Below, one piece after another: positions 17,320-28,521 of a stretch of 64,000 nucleotides of DNA. The stretch is taken from NCBI RefSeq assembly GCF_002951615.1, contig NZ_CP019062.1, positions 2,542,001 through 2,606,000 of the forward strand, in the 5' to 3' direction. Every line of letters begins with the position of its first letter. The stretch's first letter is position 1. Source of the stretch: Rahnella sikkimica (GTDB lineage: Bacteria; Pseudomonadota; Gammaproteobacteria; Enterobacterales; Enterobacteriaceae). Below the pieces are notes generated by a model. The model saw only the letters and a list, made by a program, of their open reading frames with translations. It did not search any database and was not told where the DNA came from. The position numbers and the translations under genes are program-made.

Positions 17320-18141
17320 TTAATATTCGGGGGAATAGGTGAGGTTTGGTGTGTGCAGCCAGTGTTGCAAAAAGTGGGACACCGCCTGATTCCGGCAATG
17401 CCCGATAACTTGCAGATGCGGAGATTGTTCTTTCAGCACAGGTAACGCGTTGCCCATGATCAACCCCATTCCGACGCCTTCCAGCATTTCCCTGTCATTC
17501 ATCGCATCACCAAAGGCCATGCATTCAGACATTGTGATCCCCAGCCCTGCCGTCAGAAGAGCCAGCGCGCTGCCTTTGTTACAGCCCGCAGGCTGCACAT
17601 CCAGACAATCATGCGCGGAAAAACACAGGTCTAAACGTGCGCCGAAATGCGCTTTGAGCTGCGGAACCAGATTCAGCAAGGTTTCATGCGGTGCGCAGAA
17701 ACACACTTTGCTGTTGCCGGAATCGGGCAATGTACGTAGATCCTGTAAATGATAACGGAAACCGCTGAACTGATGCGGGATCAGTAAATCGGGATCGTCC
17801 AGAGCGGTAAACCAGCCATCATCACGAAAAACATGCTGACTCGCCGGTGTATCCCAGGCGGTATGCAGCAGTTCATGCGCGCAATCTGCCGGTAAATCGC
17901 TGGCGTGAAGCAAATGCCCTGACAAGTCGTGAATGCGGGTGCCGTTACCGGTGATCAGAAAACCTTCCATCCCGATATTGGCCAGAATATCTTTCATTTC
18001 AAGATAATGGCGTCCGGTGGCAAAGGTGAGCCGCAGGGGTTTTTCTGCCAGCTGGCGTAGCGTTGCCAGCGTTTTCTCGCCCAGGGTATGGTCGGGTAAA
18101 AGAAGTGTGCCATCCATATCGAATGCAGCTAAACGGTACAT
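17320..18141 (-). CDS. cof: HAD-family HMP-PP phosphatase Cof
   Basis: 273-aa Cof-type haloacid dehalogenase phosphatase (E. coli 272 aa), which hydrolyses the thiamine precursor HMP-PP and other phosphorylated small molecules. Motif I FDMDGTLL at residues 6-13, motif II TFATGR about 41, and motif [12 protein letters not shown] about 210 are intact. The start ATG 18141 follows AGAGGA and gives the family N-terminus [11 protein letters not shown]; an earlier in-frame ATG at 18177 adds 12 residues without support. Confidence 0.94.
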   Translation of the reverse strand: MYRLAAFDMDGTLLLPDHTLGEKTLATLRQLAEKPLRLTFATGRHYLEMKDILANIGMEGFLITGNGTRIHDLSGHLLHASDLPADCAHELLHTAWDTPASQHVFRDDGWFTALDDPDLLIPHQFSGFRYHLQDLRTLPDSGNSKVCFCAPHETLLNLVPQLKAHFGARLDLCFSAHDCLDVQPAGCNKGSALALLTAGLGITMSECMAFGDAMNDREMLEGVGMGLIMGNALPVLKEQSPHLQVIGHCRNQAVSHFLQHWLHTPNLTYSPEY

Positions 18142-18333
18142 ATTTCCTCTCTGAGCGGGAATGATTTTCACGTTCAAAGTATGGACTGCGATTTACGGAA
18201 GTAATAGTGAACAGTTTATGAATACTCTTCCGGGTTTAGTTCACACTTTGGTTTTCAGCCCCGCGCCAGCGGCAAAAGTCTGCGATATGCTGAAGTGAAA
18301 CTCAATCCAGAAAAATAAGGTTCCGTATTTCCG

Positions 18334-20046
18334 ATGCGATTGCAAAACCGGCTTAATCAATACCAGCGCCTGTACGTGAAAACCGGGCAGGAACCTGTTT
18401 TTCTCACTGTGGCAGAACTGGCAGAAATCTTCTGTTGCAGTGAACGCCACACGCGCACTTTGCTGAGCCATTTTAAGGATGCTGGCTGGATAAACTGGCA
18501 GTCTCAGTCTGGCCGGGGGAAACGCGCGTCGTTGCGCTGTCTGAAATCTCCCGAGGACCTACGCGGGGCTTATCTGCAGGAGTTACTCAAAAACGGTGAA
18601 CATTCGGCGGCTTTGCAGCTCAGTCAGTTGGATCCCACGCACCTGAATACCCTGCTCGCACCGCATCTTGGCGGTCAATGGCAGGAAGATGCGCCGACAC
18701 TGCGAATACCGTATTACCGCCCTCTCCAGTTACTTGACCCGTTAACGCTGACCGGCCGCGCAGAGCAACATCTGGCGCATACTATTCATGCAGGTCTGAC
18801 GCATTTTGTTCCCGGAAATCCGACGCCGCAGCCTGATCTTGCCCATCACTGGCAAATCAGTCATGACGGCAAAACCTGGCAGTTTTTTCTGCGCAGTCAG
18901 CTTTTCTGGCACAACGGAGAGCCGCTAAAAACAGCGCAACTGCTGACGCGTTTCGAGCAATTACGCCATTCAGCGCGAGGGAAACATAATCTGGCTTCGG
19001 TGATCCAAATATCTCAGCCACACGCACAATGTCTGCAATTTGATCTCGATACCCCCGATTACTGGCTCGCGCACCGGTTTGCCGATCTCAGTTGCCTGCT
19101 TTCGCATCCTGAAAATCCGCATATCGGCGCGGGTCCGTTCCGGCTGACGCATTTTTCCCCCGAACTGGTCAGGCTGGAACAACATACGCTTTACACCCTG
19201 CAACACCCTTATCTCGCCGCGATTGAATTTTGGATCACGCCGCAGCTATTCGCGCAAAAAAATAATGTGAGCTGCCAGCATCCGGTGAGGATCATTCTGG
19301 GCGAAGAGGAAGAACTGTCGCGAGTCAAACCGGTCAGGCGCAGCACCAGTCTGGGGTTTTGTTATATCGCCACCAATCTTCGAAGGGGCGTTCTCAATGA
19401 AGCGCAGGCTCGGAAAATTGTCCGGCTGATCCAGCGCAGCGGCATGCTGGATAATCTGCCAATTGATCATGATCTGGTGAAAGCCAGCAAAGAAATGCTA
19501 CCCGGCTGGCCTATTCCTTTGCATGACGATACCGACGTTCGCCTGCCGGAAAAACTCAGACTCCTGTTTCATCCGCCGGTGGAATTTGAACTGGTCGCTC
19601 AGGCTTTGCAGCAAAAACTGGCCGATGAGGGCTGTACGCTGGAGATTGTTTATCACGAGGGGCGTTTGTGGGAAGACGTCGAAAAGCTTAAAGCTGCCGA
19701 TTTACTGCTCGGTGATCGTCTGATCGGTGAATCCCCTGAAGCCACTCTGGAAAACTGGTTACAGCAAGATCCCCTCTGGCCGGAAATTTTACGGAAAGAT
19801 GATTTGCGCAGGCAGCAACAGCGTCTTATCCACATTCAGCAAATCCCGCACGAAAACCGCCGCGCCGATGAACTGAGCGATCATTTTTATCAGTGGATGC
19901 AAAACGGGATCGTGACGCCTTTGTTCAATTATCAGTATCAGGTCAGCGCGCCGCCACGGATCAGCGGAGTCCAGCTCACAGCATGGGGCTGGTTTGATTT
20001 TTGTCAGGCCTGGGTTCCGCCACCGTTGTTATCGGAAAACGCGTGA
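18334..20046 (+). CDS. ybaE: SgrR-family transcriptional regulator YbaE
   Basis: 570 aa (E. coli YbaE about 566). N-terminal winged-helix domain of the SgrR type (about residues 1-115, AELAEIFCCSERHTRTLL), then a solute-binding-protein-like domain (SBP_bac_5) from about residue 140 to 530 with no signal peptide, so it acts in the cytoplasm. The family senses small molecules through this domain; the ligand and targets of YbaE are unknown to me. Location between cof and queC identifies it as YbaE rather than SgrR. Divergent from cof with a 192-bp gap in which I see no clear operator. Confidence 0.9.
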   Translation: MRLQNRLNQYQRLYVKTGQEPVFLTVAELAEIFCCSERHTRTLLSHFKDAGWINWQSQSGRGKRASLRCLKSPEDLRGAYLQELLKNGEHSAALQLSQLDPTHLNTLLAPHLGGQWQEDAPTLRIPYYRPLQLLDPLTLTGRAEQHLAHTIHAGLTHFVPGNPTPQPDLAHHWQISHDGKTWQFFLRSQLFWHNGEPLKTAQLLTRFEQLRHSARGKHNLASVIQISQPHAQCLQFDLDTPDYWLAHRFADLSCLLSHPENPHIGAGPFRLTHFSPELVRLEQHTLYTLQHPYLAAIEFWITPQLFAQKNNVSCQHPVRIILGEEEELSRVKPVRRSTSLGFCYIATNLRRGVLNEAQARKIVRLIQRSGMLDNLPIDHDLVKASKEMLPGWPIPLHDDTDVRLPEKLRLLFHPPVEFELVAQALQQKLADEGCTLEIVYHEGRLWEDVEKLKAADLLLGDRLIGESPEATLENWLQQDPLWPEILRKDDLRRQQQRLIHIQQIPHENRRADELSDHFYQWMQNGIVTPLFNYQYQVSAPPRISGVQLTAWGWFDFCQAWVPPPLLSENA

Positions 20047-20143
20047 TGGAGCTGTTTCGCTACACTCTGACGTTAAAGAAAAGTACCATTAACCCAATTT
20101 TTCTGCGCTAGTCGCAGTCGGTTTCGTAACACAGGTAAACAGA

Positions 20144-20842
20144 ATGAAAAGAGCAGTGGTGGTTTTCAGCGGCGGACAAGACTCAACAACCTGTCTGATT
20201 CAGGCATTGAAGCAGTATGACGAAGTTCACTGCGTCACGTTTGATTACGGCCAGCGCCATCGTGCCGAAATTGAGATTGCACAAAAGCTGTCCGTTGAAT
20301 TGGGTGCCCGTGCGCACAAAGTGCTGGATGTTGGCTTACTCAATGAACTGGCGGTCAGCAGCCTGACGCGCGATAACATCCCCGTTCCGAACTTTGGCGA
20401 TGAAAATGACGGCGGCCTGCCGAGCACTTTCGTTCCCGGCCGTAATATTTTGTTCCTGACACTGGCAGCAATATATGCCTATCAGATCCAGGCAGAAGCC
20501 GTGATTACCGGCGTGTGTGAAACTGACTTCTCCGGTTATCCGGATTGTCGTGACGAGTTTGTGAAAGCGCTGAATACGGCGGTGTCGCTGGGTCTGGCGC
20601 GCGACGTGCGTTTCGAAACGCCGCTGATGTGGCTCAACAAGGCTGAAACCTGGGCGCTGGCAGATTATTATCAGCAACTGGATTTGGTGCGTCATCAGAC
20701 GCTGACCTGCTACAACGGTATTGCGGGTGACGGTTGTGGCGAATGTGCCGCCTGCCATTTACGTGCCAACGGCCTGCAACAGTTCAAGTTGGATAAAGAC
20801 GGTGTTACCGCCAGCCTGAAAAAGAAAACCGGTCTGCGTTAA
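20144..20842 (+). CDS. queC: 7-cyano-7-deazaguanine synthase QueC
   Basis: 232 aa (E. coli 231). ATP-dependent conversion of 7-carboxy-7-deazaguanine to preQ0 in queuosine biosynthesis. PP-loop SGGQDSTTC at residues 9-17 and the C-terminal zinc motif C-x7-C-x2-C-x2-C ([16 protein letters not shown]) are visible. Its product feeds the Tgt and QueA steps, encoded about 40 kb away in this window. Monocistronic with its own terminator. Confidence 0.96.
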   Translation: MKRAVVVFSGGQDSTTCLIQALKQYDEVHCVTFDYGQRHRAEIEIAQKLSVELGARAHKVLDVGLLNELAVSSLTRDNIPVPNFGDENDGGLPSTFVPGRNILFLTLAAIYAYQIQAEAVITGVCETDFSGYPDCRDEFVKALNTAVSLGLARDVRFETPLMWLNKAETWALADYYQQLDLVRHQTLTCYNGIAGDGCGECAACHLRANGLQQFKLDKDGVTASLKKKTGLR

Positions 20843-20865
20843 CGATCTGACGGCAGAGTTGCATG

Positions 20866-20894
20866 ACGGGCGGCATCAACGCTGCCCGTTTTTG
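20866..20894 (+). terminator. Rho-independent terminator of queC
   Basis: ACGGGCGGC (20866-20874) pairs with GCTGCCCGT (20881-20889, one G-U pair), followed by TTTTTGTTTT. Confidence 0.8.
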
Positions 20895-20915
20895 TTTTAA
20901 CTTTGCAGCTTTAAA

Positions 20916-21317
20916 TCAGTCGTTCTCCAGTTCCAGCTCGCGTAATCTTTCCAGTAACTCACCTTCCAGCGGCAACGCTTTTTGTGTACGCAGATCGATG
21001 CACACAAACGTCAGTGTGGCATCTGCCACCACTTCACCTTCACAGGTCACCACTTGTTCGAGAACTCCGCTTCGCCCGTTGAGTTGCTGCAGGCTGCTGT
21101 CGATACGCAGAACGTCGCCGAGCACTGCCGGTTTGCGGTAATTGATGTTGATATTCACCACGATGAAAGCGATTTTGTTTTCGCTCATCCACTGGAAACC
21201 GGACTGGGTATCCAGCCACTCCCAGCGTGCCGTCTCAAGAAATTCAAGATAACGCGCGTTGTTAACGTGCTGGTAAACGTCGATGTGAAAACCGCGAACT
21301 TTAATAAACGTATGCAT
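20916..21317 (-). CDS. fadM: Long-chain acyl-CoA thioesterase III FadM
   Basis: 133-aa single hot-dog thioesterase (E. coli 132 aa), active on long-chain and partially degraded unsaturated acyl-CoA esters during beta-oxidation. The motif DVYQHVNNARYLEFLE, containing the catalytic Asp of the 4-hydroxybenzoyl-CoA thioesterase-like family, is present near residue 14. Start ATG 21317 gives MHTFIKVRGFHIDVYQ; an upstream ATG at 21353 is less likely. A FadR-like site lies upstream. Confidence 0.92.
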   Translation of the reverse strand: MHTFIKVRGFHIDVYQHVNNARYLEFLETARWEWLDTQSGFQWMSENKIAFIVVNININYRKPAVLGDVLRIDSSLQQLNGRSGVLEQVVTCEGEVVADATLTFVCIDLRTQKALPLEGELLERLRELELEND

Positions 21318-21360
21318 AGTGGTTAAAAAACTCCTGATAATCGCCTGAGGCATACAACCA

Positions 21361-21377
21361 AACTGGTCTGATGTCTT
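21361..21377 (-). promoter_or_regulatory. Putative FadR site upstream of fadM
   Basis: AACTGGTCTGATGTCTT keeps one complete FadR half-site (AACTGGTC) and part of the other. It lies 44 bp from the fadM ATG. E. coli fadM is known to be repressed by FadR. Confidence 0.5.
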
Positions 21378-21435
21378 TAGAGATTAGCAGAAGAAAACGG
21401 CGGCAACCGTTGGGGAATTGCCGCCGCGACATCCG

Positions 21436-21957
<522 letters not shown>

Positions 21958-23838
21958 TTACTGGTTTTGTGCGGCTGAACCGTATTTGATTTTTGCTTCC
22001 TGACGCAGATTTGTCAGCAGCGCATCAAAGGTCACATTTGCGGAAGTCTGTTGCATCTCCTGCGTGAAACGTGCGACATCGGCTTCAGGAACAACACCCG
22101 GTGTCACGCCGGTCAGTTTGACCAGAACGCTGTTACCTTTGGCATCCTGAGACAGACCATAAACCGGCTGGTCTTTCTGTGGATGTGGTAATGCGTAGAC
22201 GTTTTCTTCGAACGCAGAGGGTTGCTGGCTGCGCTGTACTTTCTGTACTGCGCCAAAGCTCAGACCGGCGGCTTTCATCGCGTCATCGCCTTTACCTTCT
22301 TTCAGAGCGGTCAGCAGTTTTTCACCGTCAACACGCGCCTGATCTTGTGCTTTCTGGCGTTTAAGCAGCGCAGTCACCTGATCTTTCACATCAGCGAACG
22401 ATTTAACTCCTTCGGCTTTATGCGCATCGACACGCACCACAAAGGCACGATCGCCGTCTACGGTGATAATGTCAGAGTTGCTGCCCGGAGAACCGTCCTG
22501 ACCAATCAGACCGCCTTCAAAAATCGCCTGCACGACAGGTTTGAAATTAATACCTGCCGGGATTTGATTCTGAGTGAACCAGTCAGTGTGGACGGCTTTC
22601 GTTCCTGCAACCTGCTCAGCAGAAGCTAAAGATTCGTTATCATTGGTCGCTGCTTCGCTGACTTTTTGTTGCAGCGCGTAGTAAGCATCCAGTGATTTTT
22701 CCTGCTTCAGCTTATCGGTAATTGTCTTACGCACGTCAGCCAGTGGCTTCACCTGCTCAGGTGTGACGTCGTCAAGGCGCAGGATGAAGAAACCGCTGTC
22801 AGCTTTGATTACGCCAGACACCTGACCTTTGCTGGTCAGATTCGCGCTCTTAAATTCTGGCAGAGTAGTTTCAGGCTCCATCCAGCCCAAATCACCACCT
22901 TGTTTTGCACTCAGTGCATCGGTGGATTTGGTTTTTGCCAGTTGAGCGAAATCGGTACCTTTAGCCAGTTCTGCTGCAACTGCGTCCGCATCAGCCTGAG
23001 TTTTCAGGACGATAACGCTGTAACGACGGCGCTCCGGTTGGCCGAATTCGCTTTTATGCTGGTCGTAATAGGCGCTGATATCCGCGTCAGTCACATCCAT
23101 TTTACCCTGCATCGCCGCTGCATCCATTTCGATGTAGCTGATCTTCACCTGCTCAGGGGAAATAAAGCTGTTTTTGTTCTGATCGTAGAAAGCCTGTAAT
23201 TCAGCGTCAGTCACCTGCTGCTTCGCCGCCAGTGCGTCCGTGTCCAGCGTTGCCGTTTGTACATCGCGGCTTTGCAGGATCAGCTCACCCAGCGATTTGC
23301 TTTCTGCTGGCAGAATAAAATCAGATTCACCGAAGGCTTGTTCGAGTTGCTGGCTGATCAGCTGACGTTTCATCAGCAGTGCAAAATTATCCGCGGTGTA
23401 CCCCATGCTCTGGATGCTTTGCAGATATTTAGCGTTATCGAAACGGCCATCAGTCTGGAATTGCGGGGTCACAAAAATCGCGTCTTTGATCTGCTGATCG
23501 CTGACGGTAAAACCTAATTTTTTGGAATACTGTTCCAGCAAGGTGACGTCAATCAGGTTGCTCAGGGATTCCTGACGCAACTGCTGCATATAACCTTCGC
23601 TGCCAGCCAGCGCAGAGAACTGATCGCCGAGCTGTTGTTGTAACCGGTTGCGCTGATTTTGCACCGCCTGCTCTAACTGAGCACGCCCGATTTCCTGACC
23701 ATTCACTTTCGCTGCATAGTCGCCTGAACCGCCGACCAGGTAGTTGCCCACCCCTGTCAAAATAAAGGACAGAATAATCAGGGCCAGAATGATTTTGAGC
23801 ACGACGTTATTGGAAGCCGCGCGTAAATTGTCCATCAT
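21958..23838 (-). CDS. ppiD: Periplasmic folding chaperone PpiD
   Basis: 626 aa (E. coli 623). One N-terminal membrane anchor (about residues 12-34, VVLKIILALIILSFILTG), then a SurA-like chaperone domain, a parvulin-type PPIase domain (about 265-355; RRYSVIVLKT, LGWMEP, FFILRLDDV) and a second SurA-like C-terminal region. It works at the periplasmic exit of SecYEG on newly exported proteins. The parvulin domain of PpiD is considered catalytically weak. Downstream of hupB but separated by a terminator. Confidence 0.94.
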   Translation of the reverse strand: MMDNLRAASNNVVLKIILALIILSFILTGVGNYLVGGSGDYAAKVNGQEIGRAQLEQAVQNQRNRLQQQLGDQFSALAGSEGYMQQLRQESLSNLIDVTLLEQYSKKLGFTVSDQQIKDAIFVTPQFQTDGRFDNAKYLQSIQSMGYTADNFALLMKRQLISQQLEQAFGESDFILPAESKSLGELILQSRDVQTATLDTDALAAKQQVTDAELQAFYDQNKNSFISPEQVKISYIEMDAAAMQGKMDVTDADISAYYDQHKSEFGQPERRRYSVIVLKTQADADAVAAELAKGTDFAQLAKTKSTDALSAKQGGDLGWMEPETTLPEFKSANLTSKGQVSGVIKADSGFFILRLDDVTPEQVKPLADVRKTITDKLKQEKSLDAYYALQQKVSEAATNDNESLASAEQVAGTKAVHTDWFTQNQIPAGINFKPVVQAIFEGGLIGQDGSPGSNSDIITVDGDRAFVVRVDAHKAEGVKSFADVKDQVTALLKRQKAQDQARVDGEKLLTALKEGKGDDAMKAAGLSFGAVQKVQRSQQPSAFEENVYALPHPQKDQPVYGLSQDAKGNSVLVKLTGVTPGVVPEADVARFTQEMQQTSANVTFDALLTNLRQEAKIKYGSAAQNQ

Positions 23839-23861
23839 AGTGAGGCAACACTCCGCTGTAA

Positions 23862-23892
23862 TAAAAAAAGCGCACCGTTTTCGATGCGCCTT
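23862..23892 (-). terminator. Terminator of hupB
   Basis: GCGCA (23870-23874) pairs with TGCGC (23885-23889), extended by AAG/CTT; on the minus strand it is followed by seven T. Confidence 0.7.
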
Positions 23893-24003
23893 GTATCTTA
23901 CCTTACCAGCCCGATGACGTCAGGTTATTGTTTAACAACCAGACCTGAATGAAAAAGCATCAGTGATGCACCTCACACAGTTTCGACGTCAGTCAGCGGG
24001 TAA

Positions 24004-24279
24004 TTAACCGTTAACGGCATCTTTCAGCGCTTTACCTGCACGGAAGCCAGGCACTTTAGCTGCTGCAATACTGATTTCTTTACCGGTCTGCGGGTTACGG
24101 CCGGTACGTGCTGAACGTTCACGCACTGAGAAAGTACCGAAACCAACCAGAGCGACTTCATCCCCAGCTTTCAGGGTGTCAGTGACAGATGCAAGAACAG
24201 CATCCAAAACACGTCCCGCTGCGGCTTTAGAAATATCAGCACCGGCAGCAATTTTGTCGATCAATTGTGACTTATTCAC
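24004..24279 (-). CDS. hupB: DNA-binding protein HU-beta
   Basis: 91-aa histone-like nucleoid protein, subunit of the HU dimer, with the DNA-binding signature [21 protein letters not shown] at about residues 46-66. The start is GTG 24279 ([13 protein letters not shown], the family N-terminus). An ATG nine bases upstream (24288) sits directly against the Shine-Dalgarno GAGGGG with no spacing, so it is not used. Gene order lon-hupB-ppiD is the same as in E. coli. Confidence 0.96.
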   Translation of the reverse strand: MNKSQLIDKIAAGADISKAAAGRVLDAVLASVTDTLKAGDEVALVGFGTFSVRERSARTGRNPQTGKEISIAAAKVPGFRAGKALKDAVNG

Positions 24280-24426
24280 TCTTTTCATCCCCTCTTAAAA
24301 TTCGATCATCACGGCGCATTTTCCCTACGGACGTGACCGCGCTGCTGTTATATCAATCTTGTCAGGGCTATGCAAGCGACTGAAAGCAGCCTGAAACCTT
24401 CTGACAGCTGACTAACTTAACGGCAC

Positions 24427-24462
24427 AAAAAAAAGCTGGCAAGTGAGATTTCACCTGCCAGC
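24427..24462 (-). terminator. Rho-independent terminator of lon
   Basis: GCTGGCAAGTGA (24435-24446) pairs with TCACCTGCCAGC (24451-24462) with one G-U pair in RNA; on the minus strand it is followed by eight T. The remaining 24280-24434 stretch holds the hupB promoter region, in which I see no distinct operator. Confidence 0.88.
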
Positions 24463-24495
24463 CTGTGTTTTATTCAACTGTGTAAGTCGAGGTCA

Positions 24496-26850
24496 CTATT
24501 TTGCTGCAACCGGTAATGCGCCATAAGCTGGATTTTGCAGTGCGATGTTCAGAACATCGTCAATGCGTTTAACCGGGTGGATCTCAAGATCTGCCAGCAC
24601 GTTCGCCGGAATTTCTTCCAGATCACGTTTGTTGTCATCTGGGATCAGAACCACTTTGATGCCGCCACGATGCGCTGCCAGCAGTTTTTCTTTTAAACCG
24701 CCGATCGGCAGAACCAGACCACGTAAAGTGATCTCACCGGTCATTGCGACATCCGCACGTACCGGGTTGCCGGTCAGACAAGACACCAGCGCGGTACACA
24801 TCGCGATACCGGCACTTGGACCATCTTTTGGCGTGGCCCCTTCAGGTACGTGAACGTGAATATCACGTTTTTCGTAGAAGTCAGGGTTGATGCCCAGTTT
24901 GTCCGCACGTGCACGCACAACGGTCAGCGCAGCCTGAATAGATTCCTGCATGACTTCACCCAGAGAGCCGGTGTAAGTCAGCTTTCCTTTACCGGGTACG
25001 CAGGCCGTTTCGATGGTCAGCAGCTCGCCGCCCACTTCGGTCCACGCCAGGCCGGTGACCTGGCCCACACGGTTTTCGGTATCAGCACGGCCGTAATCGA
25101 CCTTCTGCACGCCGAGGAAATCTTTCAGGTTGTCGCCGTTGATTTCAATGTGCTTGAGGTTTTTATCCATCAGCAATTGTTTGACCGCTTTTCGGCAAAG
25201 TTTAGACAACTCACGTTCTAAACTACGTACACCCGCTTCACGGGTATAGAAACGGATGATGCCGATAATCGCGCTGTCATCAACGGTCAGTTCATTCTTC
25301 TTGAGCGCATTACGTTCAAGCTGTTTCGGCAACAGATGTTGTTTGGCGATGTTCAGTTTTTCGTCTTCGGTATAACCCGAAAGACGGATCACTTCCATAC
25401 GATCCAGCAACGGTGCAGGAATATTCATCGAGTTCGAGGTCGCCACAAACATCACGTCTGACAGGTCATAATCGACTTCCAGATAGTGATCGTTGAACGC
25501 CACGTTCTGTTCAGGATCCAGCACCTCCAGCAACGCTGAAGCCGGGTCGCCGCGCATGTCAGATGACATCTTGTCGATTTCATCCAGCAGGAACAGCGGG
25601 TTTTTTACCCCCACTTTCGCCATTTTTTGAATCAGTTTGCCCGGCATAGAACCGATGTAGGTACGACGGTGACCGCGGATTTCCGCTTCATCACGTACAC
25701 CACCCAGCGCCATACGCACATACTGACGGCCCGTCGCACGCGCGATGGACTGGCCCAGTGAGGTTTTACCCACACCCGGAGGCCCAACCAGACACAGGAT
25801 TGGCCCTTTGATTTTGCTGACGCGCGTCTGCACCGCAAGGTATTCAAGAATACGGTCTTTGACACGTTCGAGGCCAAAGTGATCGGTATCCAGAACTTCC
25901 TGGGCTTTAAGCAAATCTTTTTTCACTTTGCTGCGGGCGTTCCATGGCACCTGAAGCATCCAGTCGATATAACCACGCACTACAGTGGCTTCGGCGGACA
26001 TCGGTGACATCATTTTCAGCTTTTGCAGCTCAGCTTCGGTTTTTTCACGCGCTTCTTTCGGCATTTTCGCCGCTTCGATTTTGCGTTTCAACGCCTCATG
26101 TTCATCAGGCGTGTCGTCCATTTCGCCAAGTTCTTTCTGAATCGCTTTCATTTGCTCATTCAGATAGTACTCGCGCTGACTTTTTTCCATCTGTTTTTTG
26201 ACACGATTACGAATGCGTTTCTCAACCTGCAACAGGTCGATTTCCGATTCCATCATCGCCATCAGATATTCCAGACGCTCGGTGATATCAAACATTTCCA
26301 GCACGGATTGTTTGTCAGCGAGTTTCAGCGGCATATGGGCAGCGATGGTGTCAGCCAGACGTGCGGCATCTTCGATGCTGTTAAGCGATGTCAGCACTTC
26401 CGGCGGGATCTTTTTATTCAGTTTGATATAACCTTCAAACTGATTAATCGCTGTGCGGACCAGAACTTCCTGCTCGCGTTCATCCACGGCCGGCGATTCA
26501 AGGTATTCCGCCTGGGCAGCAAAATGCTCGCCACTGTCAGAAAGCGTGGTAATGCGCGCGCGTTGTAACCCTTCCACCAGCACTTTTACAGTGCCGTCCG
26601 GGAGCTTCAGCATTTGTAATATTGAGGCAACCGTACCCACGGAGAAGAGATCGTTAACGCCCGGCTCATCGGTTGACGCTTCTTTCTGCGCCACCAGCAT
26701 GATTTTTTTGTCGTGATCCATCGCGGCTTCGAGGCACCGAATCGATTTTTCCCTGCCAACAAACAACGGGATCACCATGTGCGGATAAACCACCACATCG
26801 CGCAGAGGCAATACGGGGATTTCTATGCGTTCAGAACGCTCAGGGTTCAT
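24496..26850 (-). CDS. lon: ATP-dependent protease Lon
   Basis: 784 aa (E. coli 784). N-terminal substrate-binding LAN domain with coiled coil (to about residue 300), AAA+ module with Walker A GPPGVGKT about residue 356, and C-terminal Ser-Lys protease domain with DGPSAGIAM (Ser679) and [11 protein letters not shown] (Lys722). It degrades misfolded proteins and regulators such as SulA, RcsA and YmoA/Hha-type proteins (YmoA degradation by Lon and ClpXP is known in Yersinia, and hha is encoded in this window). Preceded by a sigma-32-type promoter. Confidence 0.97.
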   Translation of the reverse strand: MNPERSERIEIPVLPLRDVVVYPHMVIPLFVGREKSIRCLEAAMDHDKKIMLVAQKEASTDEPGVNDLFSVGTVASILQMLKLPDGTVKVLVEGLQRARITTLSDSGEHFAAQAEYLESPAVDEREQEVLVRTAINQFEGYIKLNKKIPPEVLTSLNSIEDAARLADTIAAHMPLKLADKQSVLEMFDITERLEYLMAMMESEIDLLQVEKRIRNRVKKQMEKSQREYYLNEQMKAIQKELGEMDDTPDEHEALKRKIEAAKMPKEAREKTEAELQKLKMMSPMSAEATVVRGYIDWMLQVPWNARSKVKKDLLKAQEVLDTDHFGLERVKDRILEYLAVQTRVSKIKGPILCLVGPPGVGKTSLGQSIARATGRQYVRMALGGVRDEAEIRGHRRTYIGSMPGKLIQKMAKVGVKNPLFLLDEIDKMSSDMRGDPASALLEVLDPEQNVAFNDHYLEVDYDLSDVMFVATSNSMNIPAPLLDRMEVIRLSGYTEDEKLNIAKQHLLPKQLERNALKKNELTVDDSAIIGIIRFYTREAGVRSLERELSKLCRKAVKQLLMDKNLKHIEINGDNLKDFLGVQKVDYGRADTENRVGQVTGLAWTEVGGELLTIETACVPGKGKLTYTGSLGEVMQESIQAALTVVRARADKLGINPDFYEKRDIHVHVPEGATPKDGPSAGIAMCTALVSCLTGNPVRADVAMTGEITLRGLVLPIGGLKEKLLAAHRGGIKVVLIPDDNKRDLEEIPANVLADLEIHPVKRIDDVLNIALQNPAYGALPVAAK

Positions 26851-26938
26851 AGAGCTCTCTCTTAGTTTAGCTTCCGCCAGGTTAAGGAAATCTCGTGAAA
26901 CACGAGTCAGACGGGTTTCAGCAAGTCGTTAACTGAGT

Positions 26939-26966
26939 ATATGGGGATGAATGTCCGACATTCAAC
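26939..26966 (-). promoter_or_regulatory. Sigma-32 (heat-shock) promoter of lon
   Basis: On the minus strand GTTGAAT, 13-bp spacer, CCCCATAT: close to the sigma-32 consensus CTTGAAA-N13/14-CCCCATNT. About 90 bp before the lon ATG. E. coli lon is heat-inducible from a similar element. Confidence 0.85.
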
Positions 26967-26979
26967 GATAAGAATGTGC

Positions 26980-27010
26980 GAAAAAAAAATGGGGGACTAA
27001 ATCCCCCATT
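26980..27010 (-). terminator. Rho-independent terminator of clpX
   Basis: AATGGGGGA (26988-26996) pairs with TCCCCCATT (27002-27010); on the minus strand it is followed by about nine T. Confidence 0.9.
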
Positions 27011-27041
27011 TCGTGGCTAACTCTCTGGATAGATTGGCTAA

Positions 27042-28316
27042 TTATTCGCCAGATGCCTGCTGTGCTTCTGGTTTGCCATAAATCATCAGAGGTTCTGACT
27101 GGCCCGCAATCACGGACTCATCAATCACCACTTTCTCCACATCGTCGAGCGATGGCAGATCATACATCGTATCCAGCAATGCGGCTTCGACGATTGAACG
27201 CAGACCACGGGCACCGGTTTTACGGTTCATGGCTTTCTTCGCAATCGCCACCAGCGCTTCATCACGGAATTCCAGTTCAACGCCTTCCAGATTGAACAAT
27301 GCCTGATATTGCTTAGTCAGTGCATTTTTCGGCTCTTTCAGAATTTGAATCAGAGCTTCTTCATTCAGTTCGCTCAGTGTTGCAACGACAGGCAGACGAC
27401 CAATGAACTCAGGGATCAGACCAAATTTGATCAAATCTTCCGGTTCCGCCTGCGCCAGCAACTGACCTTCTGTTGCTTTCTGCTCTTTGCCTTTCACTTC
27501 TGCACCAAAACCGATACCGGTATTGGTATTGATACGCTGACCAATCACTTTATCGAGACCGGCAAACGCGCCGCCACAGATAAACAGAATTTTCGAAGTA
27601 TCAACTTGCAGGAATTCCTGCTGAGGGTGTTTGCGCCCGCCTTGCGGAGGTACGGCAGCCACAGTCCCTTCAATCAGTTTCAGCAGCGCCTGCTGAACAC
27701 CTTCACCGGACACGTCACGTGTGATCGATGGGTTGTCAGACTTGCGGGAAATCTTATCGATTTCATCAATATAAACAATACCGCGTTGCGCTTTCTGTAC
27801 GTCGTAATCACATTTCTGCAGCAGTTTCTGGATGATGTTTTCGACGTCTTCACCCACATAACCGGCTTCGGTCAGCGTGGTGGCATCGGCCATGGTAAAT
27901 GGCACATCCAGGAAACGCGCCAGAGTTTCAGCCAGCAGCGTTTTACCGCTACCCGTCGGCCCGATCAGCAGAATGTTGCTCTTGCCTAATTCGATACCAT
28001 TGCTGGTATCGCCATTACGCAGGCGCTTGTAGTGGTTATAAACTGCCACTGCCAGCACTTTCTTCGCAGGTTCCTGACCGATAACATAATCGTCAAGATG
28101 CTGACGAATTTCATGCGGTGTCGGTAATGCACTGCGTTCACGGTGTGGCGCGACTTCTTTGATCTCTTCGCGAATAATGTCGTTACATAAGTCGACACAC
28201 TCATCGCAGATATACACTGACGGCCCGGCAATCAGCTTACGAACTTCATGCTGGCTTTTGCCGCAAAAAGAGCAGTACAGCAGCTTTCCTGAACCGTCTT
28301 TGCGCTTATCTGTCAT
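27042..28316 (-). CDS. clpX: ClpXP ATPase subunit ClpX
   Basis: 424 aa (E. coli 424). N-terminal zinc-binding domain with four cysteines (CSFCG and CDECVDLC, residues 15, 18, 37, 40), AAA+ ATPase with Walker A GPTGSGKT about residue 118, Walker B VYIDEIDK about 185, and the ClpP-docking IGF loop (IGFGAEVKG about 267). It unfolds tagged proteins and feeds them into ClpP. Downstream of clpP in the same direction, gap 205 bp. Confidence 0.97.
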   Translation of the reverse strand: MTDKRKDGSGKLLYCSFCGKSQHEVRKLIAGPSVYICDECVDLCNDIIREEIKEVAPHRERSALPTPHEIRQHLDDYVIGQEPAKKVLAVAVYNHYKRLRNGDTSNGIELGKSNILLIGPTGSGKTLLAETLARFLDVPFTMADATTLTEAGYVGEDVENIIQKLLQKCDYDVQKAQRGIVYIDEIDKISRKSDNPSITRDVSGEGVQQALLKLIEGTVAAVPPQGGRKHPQQEFLQVDTSKILFICGGAFAGLDKVIGQRINTNTGIGFGAEVKGKEQKATEGQLLAQAEPEDLIKFGLIPEFIGRLPVVATLSELNEEALIQILKEPKNALTKQYQALFNLEGVELEFRDEALVAIAKKAMNRKTGARGLRSIVEAALLDTMYDLPSLDDVEKVVIDESVIAGQSEPLMIYGKPEAQQASGE

Positions 28317-28433
28317 CAGTAAACCTCTTCTTTAATATCAGTCCCGCAGCGTAGTAAACACCACGGCACGACCCTATTACACAACAGCCGCATGATTGGC
28401 TGATGTCTGTTCGTTCCCGTTATCACTCAAAGT

Positions 28434-28466
28434 GGGCAACGTTCGTTTAGATCTTCAACGCTGCCC
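28434..28466 (-). other. Hairpin in the clpP-clpX intergenic region
   Basis: GGGCAACGTT (28434-28443) and AACGCTGCCC (28457-28466) form a 10-bp stem with one G-U pair in the minus-strand RNA and a 13-nt loop. No T-tract follows, so it is more likely an RNA processing or stability element between the two cistrons than a full terminator. Confidence 0.45.
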
Positions 28467-28521
28467 CTGAGACATCCGTATGAGTATAACTATAGACCAT
28501 CAGCCCGGCAGAACTAAGCCA

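Noticed and set aside
24280..24288. ATG at 24288 as the hupB start
   Set aside because: It abuts the Shine-Dalgarno with no spacing; the GTG at 24279 is correctly spaced and gives the family N-terminus.
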